Positions 56,901 to 64,000 of a stretch of DNA of 64,000 bases are shown piece by piece. A model generated the notes under the pieces. The model was not told the origin of the DNA. It did not search any database and was given only the letters and a program-made list of their open reading frames with translations. Numbering within the stretch: the stretch's first letter is position 1; each line of letters begins with the position of its first letter. This stretch comes from Trebouxia sp. TZW2008 (Eukaryota; Chlorophyta; Trebouxiophyceae; Trebouxiales; Trebouxiaceae), in contig BDIU01000223.1 in the NCBI GenBank assembly GCA_002118135.1, forward strand, positions 62,001-126,000. Reading direction: 5' to 3'. A program made the translations under genes and the position numbers.

Positions 56901-59900
56901 CCCTCATGTCTTAGACAGAATCAAGGTGCTGACTTTGGAAGTTTGTCTGGCCACAATGTTGTCTCAGCGGACAAAGGCAATATAGGTTCTGCATTCTGCA
57001 TTTGTGTATTTTGAGAGATCATATATACACAGCAGGACAGTTGCGAGATGCAAGCATCCCAGCAGCACCAGCTTTGTGTGCCTCATTTGGGCTCACTGGT
57101 GGACTTGGGCAGAGGGTTGGCCTTGAACTGGTAATGTCGCATGGCCTCCTCCTCCACTTCAGACTGACATCAGACAATTGCAGAACGCATACTGCCCAGC
57201 AGCATCAGTTCTATAGGCCTGAGGTGGGCTCGCATCTTCAACTGAGGACAGACAAATGCACCGTGCATTGTTCCACGACAAGTGTGTGGGTCTCACCTGG
57301 GCTCAGTGGTGGACTTGGGCAGAGGGTTGGCCTTGAACTGGTGATGCCGCATGGCCTCCTCCTCTGCTTGCCTCAAAGACTGATCTTGTTCCATCTTCAC
57401 CTGCAAGTGCCCGTCACCAGTCTCTGAGCTGACTCGCTGACTTATTGACCTAGCTGACTCGCTGACTTATTGACCTAGCTGACTTACTGACTGAGCTACT
57501 GAATGAATAAACTCAGTACTTACTCAAATGACTGAGTGATTCAGTGCATTCAGATCATTGATACGCTTGCTGATGCAGTACCATGACCCTGCCAGGTGCA
57601 TACAGTAGCAGTGAGGTACATCCAAGCACTTGTGTTCATAGCGACTTTGTGCCAAAGCAACTTTTCTGGTCACCTCTGTAGACCATGCCAAGGTCATGGA
57701 CGTTGCTTTGTCTGATCTTTGCCGTGCAAACTGACACTTGGTTCTGTGTAACCCAATGCAAATTCTGCGTGAGCTGTAACATGCTGTGCCAATCAGACAG
57801 TAAAGTGCCAGGAAGGAATTGCAGAGTCCTCAGTGAATCTAGCAACTTCAGCATAAGCTCGTTGAAGAAGTTCAGCAGACTATGAACCCTCGTGACGATC
57901 CTAAGCTGACAGTTTGATGGGCTCAAAGCAGTGATCAATGCCACATGTGTTGCTCAGACGTGTTGATCAGTCATGTCGTCAGCTGGAAGGCCTCGCACTG
58001 AGGGCATGACAGACCTGCATGATGGTCTTAGGGCGGGACTGAGCTCGCAGCTCAAACGCCATAGGCTTGGGGCTGGTGGGGTGGAAGAGCCGCTGCGCCC
58101 TGCACCTGCGAGCCGCCCTGGGCTTGGCTAGGCGGCCTATAGGTCCAGGGTCGTCGACCAAGTCCTCATACAGCACCGGTATGTATGCTTGCTGCGACAA
58201 ACCATCAGACCCTAATCCTCAATGAAAGTATGTACTTGATATGCCTTTTGAGCTCTTTGTAAGCTTGGTCAGACTCAGAAAGGTGTGCAACAAGTCAGTG
58301 GCATGCTATGCAGCTCTACTCTGTTGCAGTGGACACTGATCCTTCGAAAATGACATGCTTTGCAGGCGTGAAGCTTTGCCAGCTTCTTAGACTGACATGG
58401 TGTGCCCAGATGGGCTTTTACTTCTACTAGAAGCTGACACATCTTGTTTAGCAGGGCCACTGCATCACTTGATCAATCATGCTGGTACAAGCCTGCACAA
58501 ATTATGCAGTCATCTGAGGTGCTGCGCAAACGCTATTGTTTGGCACAGATAAACTGGCAGACGAGTTCAGCATCTGAGCAAGTGATGGAGCACAAGCACT
58601 AGGGTGGCGTCTGTGATGGCTGGGTGACCGTTGTTGCTGTTTGGAGTTGGACAACGATACCTGGATGAGAGCCTCGTCTGCAGGCGCCATCCTTGGCCTA
58701 GCTGAAGCTGCATCTTGCTCCTGAATCAGCCTGCCGGCATCGTCCCTATACTCATTCATCCACTCATCCTCAGACCGCCAGCCAACCTGCATGACTGGCA
58801 ACATGTTGAGTGCATGGGTCCACACAAAATGGGTGCATGGCAGCAGCTTAGCATTCCTGTGTGAGCCAAGTGTGCATGGAACGGTCAGAGCGCACACGAG
58901 AGTCTTTCCTGAGGTCCTATGGTCATCAGCAGCATCTTGCACTGTTCCGCCTTGCTGATACTGCTTGCTCTGTACATACCAATGCGGTACAGTTGCTGTT
59001 TTGATGCATGCTGACAAGGTTGGCGCAAAAACCACAAGCAAGTAACATGAATGAGATGACTCGCATTTGCGATTGTGGAGACAGCGCTCAAATACTCGCT
59101 AAGCTCAGGCCTTGCTACACGGTCTTTGTCAGCTTGCATTGTCTGACATGCAGGCGATAAAACACAATGTCATTTTCATCATCTTCTGACCAAACACCAT
59201 GCTTTGTGCCTGTTGCTGATATCACAAGTTGGGCTGCAAGAAGCTGTCAACATCGATTCAGACCGCCATTGCACCATGTTTGTCAACGCAACCTGCATGC
59301 GTGCAAAGGGTTTGCTGACCTGATTGGCATATGCATCGTGCTCATTGGGCTGCTGCTGCCCTTGATCCTCTTCTTCCAGATCAGAGGCAAAGCCAGCTTC
59401 AGGAGAGCCGCATCTGGCCTGCCCTGCTAGGGCTCTGCGGTGCATAGCCCTGCTGGTGGCTGCATCCCATTCTTCCCATCTGCATACAACAATGTGTCTG
59501 TATGAGGACACTTGATATGAGGATTCCTGAACGTAAGGACAAGGCAATTGGGAAGCAATCGCTGCATTCTGACTGCAGTGGGAACACTGGGAAACCAAGT
59601 TTTGGTCTGAGGACAATTTCGTTGGTAGACAACGCAGTCATTCAAAAAAGAACACACTGGACAATTGCCAAAACAAAGGAGACAGAAGTGGCATTGTCAA
59701 GAAGGTGATGCTGCAGACTTGGCACACACTCACAAGATTGAGTTCAGGCACAGATTACATTCACAAGGTGATGCAGCTGCTGTGACATTCAGACAAGGGC
59801 GTTTCAGGCACACATGATAATCAAAAGGAGTCGCTGATGCAGATGTGATGTTGCCAGAAGGTGATTAGGCACATGTGATGGTCACAGAAAGGTCATGAAC

Positions 59901-62900
59901 TATGCGCAACATTCAGAACATGGTGTCAGCAACCTTAGTAAGAATGTGACGAGCACTGCAACGCTGCAAATATCAGGACGAGCATCAGGATCAAAACCTT
60001 CAGATCACACCGGAGAAAGACTGTTCTGGTAGACAGATAGGGCATCAATTGCAGTCCTGGTTGTAACGCTGTCACCATCTTGCTGCCTCTCAGAAATTCA
60101 AACGCTGAAATGTATGAATGCACCTATGCTCATCAAAAGCCGCACTGGCAAGCCTCAGCTGCTCTTCTTCGCTCATGGGGGGCTGATGCTGGTCCTCTGC
60201 TTCTTCCACAAGGTGATCAGCTAGACTGCGACGTGCTTGGCTGCTATGCACACTGTCAAAGACAGCGCTATGGGCAATGGTAAGAATATCTGCCACAATG
60301 CCATCTGCTTCTGTCTGCTCCTGATCCTCTGAAAGTGCTGAGGGCTCGCTGGCTTCATGTGGATGTGACAGCTCCTGCAACACTGATATGACACAGTTAA
60401 GGCAAGAAATGCAATGTGCTCCCTGGGTGTTTCAATGACCATGAGCAATGCTGACCATCTCTGCTACATTAGCTTCCGGACATCAGGGGCCAATGCAAAT
60501 GCGGACTTACCACTTTCATGTGAGCAGAACAGATGCTTCCACATGGTGGGCGCAAAGCAACAGCCAGCCAAGCAGCGCACATGCGTAAGTCTATGGCCTG
60601 TTTGTGTGTCCTTTTGTCCTGCTCAGGTTCTCACACCTCAAAGGTCGTACAACTACAGCTTTTGCTGGACAAGACCTGTGCTGAGTGCAAATGTATGCAT
60701 GACTGACATTGTCTGGCTGATGCTGATTAGCATACCAATGGCTCTATCGCTACACCTGGCATGGTCCACAGAATGACATGACAAGGCAAGGCGCTGGTCA
60801 GTTTATTGAATACCTCAACAGCATTCTGCAGGTCAGCGATCTGAGCCTCCAAGCTGGATATGTGCTGCTGGTCAGCAGGGCTGAGCCTGGAAGGGCCCTT
60901 GAGGAAAGGGGCACTGCTGGGACGCGCCCTGCTCCCACTGCCAGTTCTGAGGCGGCCGCTGGCAGCTTCACTGGCAGCTATCACCTCCTTAGCATGATTA
61001 GTCACCTGTTGTGAATGATGCTGGAGCTCATTTGCATCCTGCATACACAAATCAACCAAGATTACAGCATGACAAATGCCTGGCAAGTCACATGCAAGCA
61101 GATGTCACACTGGCTACATTGACAGTCAGCAGTCTTCACACTCGACGTGGCGTTATGATGCCTTTCCTCAAGAATTTCAGCAATCTTGCAGCAGCAACAC
61201 CTGTCTGAGCAAAGACATGCAAAAGGAGAAACATGACCCTGTTGTAGCCTGCAGTTGCTTTGCGGCTATGGCAAAGTTTTGCATGAGGCACTACCTGTCT
61301 GAGCGCTGCCCAGCTGGTGTTGCTTGAGACAGCTGTCCTACCAGCATCAGCAGTTGCTGGTCTTGGCTGTGCAGAGTCATGCAAGTGCTGCTGGTGCTGC
61401 TGCTGCTCCTGCTGACGCTGTAGGCGTGACTGCGCATCCCTAATGCGCTCATTCTCATCAGATGTGCGAAGGTAGTGGGTGTCCGCTAGAGCTGGGTGCA
61501 GTTTGCTGAAGCTGCAGAATCAGTCAGGAAATAGGAGAGTATGCCCGACTTGGCAGTGGCTGTTGTGCAGCATGCGCTTACAGGTCACGAGGCAGCTCTA
61601 CACACAGGGAAAGCTTTGTACCAGTGTCACACCCAAATGCGGAGTGCTTGGCCAGCAGTCTGCAAGGCATGGGAGCTGAGCGACAGCCATGATTGTTGCT
61701 AATGCTTGTACATACGTCAACTGACAGCTGTAGCTTGGGGTGGTGTATAATGGACGATTACACGGAGCTGGACTGCACAGCAGACAGTGGCCTACCTGAA
61801 GAGGCTCTGCCGAAGAGGGGACTGAGGACCCTCTGCCATGGCCTGTGAGTAGCGATAGTCCGGCACATTCTCTTTGTGACTTCTGCAGTCAAACGGCTGA
61901 CCCTTTGCTCATGCAACGGTGTTGGACATGCAGATACTTCTGATGCAGCGCTGTGCACTGTGGTGTGGTTCATGACAGCATGTGCGACGCATTGCACAGA
62001 AATAAACTTGTCTGCTGAACTGGGGATTGAGCATGTCACGCATTTGCAAACCATTGTTGAAGCTTGTTCTAAGAGGCACACAGCCAAACACAAAATTGAT
62101 GCCAGAACATTAGGTGAACAAGGTGATCAATGTGTGTGCACACTCTGCACAGCAACAGCAATAATCTGGCACTTGCAGGGATGCAGCATGATGCATACAA
62201 TCTCCTACAACCGCACTCAGTCTCATGCAGAAGAGAATAAAAATGTGCATGCACATGAAATGAAGTTGCGCATTCACCTCAGAACATACTGCTTGAATCT
62301 GGCATCATACCATTCAGGGCTGTGACTGCGCCGAAACGCAGACTCACAGCGCTGATGGCCTGCGGCATGAGAGTTTGAGGACTCCTGACTTGCTGCATGA
62401 GCAATAGCTGCAATCAGCAAGTCAGCTGGTTGTGCACTGTCAATATGAGCAGCATTGTGTTCTATGCCTGATTGGACAGTTCCAGGCTTGGCTTTGACTG
62501 CCTGCAATGCCTGATGACCTTTGCTGTGCTCACTGGGGATGGCGCTGGTAGCGTGATGCGCTGTCTGAACTGTCTCAGGTGTTTGCTCTGGAGGGTCTGG
62601 ATTGTTAGGAGGTTCAAAATGACCCTCAAAACGAAACATTCCCATATAATTTGGGGACTCTGCTCTCCTTGCACCTGGTGAGGATGAACCATGAGGAGCT
62701 GGTATGTTGGCGCCTGTCTGGTGTGGTGCTTCAGGTGAGATGTCTTGTCTGGCACTGTCGGCTGGACCAGATGCAAATGAAACTGCCGCTTGCAAGTTGA
62801 CAACCTGCAGGTTGACAACACTTTGCAACACTCCAGCTTTACTGCTGTTGAAAGCAATTCACTGAAAAGAACGGACTTACATGGCGGGCAGCTTGCAGAG

Positions 62901-63115
62901 CCACGCGGCCCCCGCCAAAGCGTGAGGCGACCTGCAGCTGAACCTCTTCAAGTGCTGTGTTTGGCTTCCTGCACAGGTGGACAAGTTCTCAGAAGCAACG
63001 TTTGCATTTGATCATACTCTGAGCTACACAAGCGCAGTTCTTACCGCGACATCGGCTCCGGAAAGCTGGCCCTCAGGACAGGCAAATTCGGGCTTGATGG
63101 CAAGTGGAAAGCCAT
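53913..63115 (-). CDS. FAM161-family (UPF0564) basal-body/ciliary-type protein
   Basis: Sixteen minus-strand exons, all in phase, 1074 aa: 63115-63045, 62968-62881, 62804-62278, 61882-61796, 61511-61295, 61038-60814, 60374-60124, 59479-59320, 58786-58661, 58191-58015, 57400-57297, 56883-56676, 56336-56220, 55748-55557, 54929-54780, 54437-53913. The FAM161 core runs through exons 10-15. It has repeated short motifs FKANPLPKST and FKANPIPKSS, SQERPFSFYGKAL, a long basic coiled coil (ERLAEINAERAAKKLAAH ... AMPPRMQLAA) and HSPVPDFKQLHTAWESKL. Animal FAM161A/B bind microtubules and localise to basal bodies, centrioles and the photoreceptor cilium. The N-terminal half (exons 1-9) is Gln/Ala/acidic and disordered; the last exon is Ser/Ala/Gln-rich. 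No enzymatic motif was seen. The start ATG 63115 opens a short exon whose phase-2 junction restores SRKPNTALEE. The family is assigned from motif resemblance. Confidence 0.78.
56140..56185 (-). repeat. Fragment copy of FAM161 exon 13 end
   Basis: On plus, ggcagccaggtgcatgcatgggggcatg resembles the exon 13 end (ggcagccagctgcatccttgggggcatgg at 56222), about 75 bp further along the transcript direction. Confidence 0.6.
57075..57180 (-). repeat. Dead copy of FAM161 exon 11
   Basis: On minus it reads EEEAMRHYQFKANPLPKSTSEPK then a stop, a near-copy of exon 11 (EEEAMRHHQFKANPLPKSTTEPR, 57400-57297). The splice donor of the true exon (AG before GTGAGA) has become AAATGAGG, so it cannot splice the same way. 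Confidence 0.88.
57423..57545. repeat. GCTGACTCGCTGACTTATTGACCTA-type tandem repeat
   Basis: Two near-exact ~31-bp units followed by decaying gactgag/gactta repeats, in the intron between FAM161 exons 10 and 11. Confidence 0.85.
59222..59300 (-). repeat. Short decoy copy of FAM161 exon 9 start
   Basis: On minus, ATGCAG followed by GTTGCGTTGACAAACATGG...CAATGGCGGTCTGAATCGATG resembles the exon 9 start (GTTGGCTGGCGGTCTGAGGATGAG at 58786) but diverges within about 20 codons. Confidence 0.5.
59485..59665 (+). mobile_element. MITE-like element, copy 4, next to a FAM161 acceptor
   Basis: About 180 bp. It aligns along its length with copy 1 (tacaacaatgtgtctgtatgaggacact ... gtaaggacaaggcaattggg ... 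ctgcattctgactgcagtg ... caatttcgttggt). Terminal repeats have decayed. Its left end lies four bases from the AG acceptor of exon 8 (59480-59481). Confidence 0.65.
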
Positions 63116-64000
63116 GTTTTGCTTGTCAAACTGGCTACAACGAGTCTGCCTGGCGCTGCGATCTGAAGAGCATTGATTGCTTTCGACTAGCGCTCAGCTG
63201 CCACTCGCCCGCTGGTACTCTGGCACGTCCTGCGCAAGTTTTGGCTGAACTTTGCTTGACAAGGCCCACTACGACTGGGTATAATTGACTAGCAGTGCCT
63301 TAGTCAGCGGTCTTTTAGGTCGCGAAGGGAGATTTGAACCTTTCGGGAATTTGGCAGGAGAACAGAAAACAGATGTTGTGGCTAGGAGGTATTTGCTTGC
63401 TCCACTTCCGGGGCAATGGGTGGGCACTCTCAAGGAGTTGCTTGCACCAACAGGTAATTTTGCAGTGTGTGGTAAACTTTGGCTGAATCTGTGTTTCCAA
63501 GAAGCACATGAGCATATTCGATGCAGCATTTCAGCCTTTTCTGTGTTGGTAATGCCAAGCTTTTGAAACAAAGTTTTGCACCCTCTTTGTCACATGATTG
63601 CGTGTCATCCATTTGAGCCTCTCGCAGCTCGTCAAGCAACCCCTGTCCTTCACAGGGGCAGGACAGTTCTATGTCATGCATCCTCTTGTTTGAGAAGGAG
63701 CACATTTTGGAAAGCTGACTACTGGCTGATCTGTTTGCTTATGTATAAATCTGCATAGGGTTGAGCAGAGTACATGCTCTCTACTGTCAGCTTTCTTGAC
63801 TGTCTTGTGATTGCAGTGCAGCCTCATGTTCAACCAGTAGCACACTGATTTGAAAGCTGACAACTAGCCAATCTATCTGTGCACAACATTGCATAGCGCT
63901 GAGCAGAGTCCATGCTCTTTACTGTCAGCTTTGTCTAACGCTGGGCTCTCATTTCTCTCTGTGCACACCTTTGTTGCTTTGTCCTGGCTTGGTGTGGTAA
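63116..64000. other. 5' flank of the FAM161 gene with a tandem duplication
   Basis: 63713-63797 and 63856-63933 are diverged copies of one segment (gctgactactggc.../gctgacaactagcc... to gctct(c/t)tactgtcagctttc), period about 142 bp. Plus-strand 63318-63451 is open with a donor-like acag before gtaatt, but no ATG precedes it in frame. It could be the first coding part of a divergent gene leaving the window, but this is unproven. Confidence 0.4.

Noticed and set aside
63318..63451. Reading the cgaagggagatttgaacc stretch as a tRNA T-arm region
   Set aside because: No cloverleaf, acceptor stem or anticodon arm could be formed around it.
63285..63566. Plus-strand open stretch containing GRFEPFGNLAGEQK, divergent from the FAM161 gene
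   Set aside because: The frame has a stop just upstream and no ATG, so it would need an unseen upstream exon. It is mentioned only in the flank description.

Overview
The window reads as nuclear DNA of a photosynthetic eukaryote, most likely a chlorophyte green alga (inference). Supporting evidence: a plastid-type soluble acyl-ACP desaturase, a tryptophan-pathway enzyme with a transit-peptide-like N-terminus, very intron-dense genes with GT-AG and several GC-AG introns, Ala/Gln-rich low-complexity stretches, and TGTAA motifs downstream of some stops. No rRNA, tRNA, CRISPR array, prokaryotic operon or autonomous transposon was recognised. Thirteen protein genes can be assembled by hand. For each, every exon junction was checked for splice dinucleotides and reading phase; all close in phase except the last exon of the SDR gene.

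Layout: (1) 1-5146 (+) PLP-dependent aromatic-amino-acid decarboxylase, 5' end outside the window; (2) 6068-6540 (-) a 105-aa putative two-helix membrane protein, unrecognised; (3) 7705-11182 (+) stearoyl-ACP desaturase; (4) 12389-13595 (-) penta-EF-hand protein; (5) 14155-28177 (+) a 23-exon gene joining an SbcD/Mre11-like nuclease to an SbcC/Rad50-like zinc-hook ATPase; (6) 29077-32870 (-) PWWP protein; (7) 34189-36741 (+) short-chain dehydrogenase with a possible late frame break; (8) 37345-42479 (-) anthranilate phosphoribosyltransferase; (9) 43241-44795 (-) eIF3 subunit J; (10) 45598-50135 (+) CNOT2/NOT2; (11) 50766-52787 (-) EMC10; (12) 53058-53669 (+) TRAPPC6/Trs33; (13) 53913-63115 (-) FAM161-family protein. 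These are unrelated housekeeping genes and do not form a cluster. Several pairs are divergent with short shared 5' regions (4/5, 9/10, 11/12) and others convergent (3/4, 7/8, 10/11, 12/13).

Two observations stand out. First, gene 5 appears to encode both halves of the bacterial SbcCD complex in one polypeptide of about 1366 aa, with an organelle-type N-terminus. Second, the window is full of short local tandem duplications, and most contain part of an exon plus its splice donor or acceptor, or a whole exon. They occur in at least eight of the thirteen genes and produce decoy, alternative or dead exons. A dispersed MITE-like element of about 165-190 bp with TACAGTA-type termini also recurs in introns; three of its four better copies begin or end within a few bases of a splice site or a duplicated splice site.
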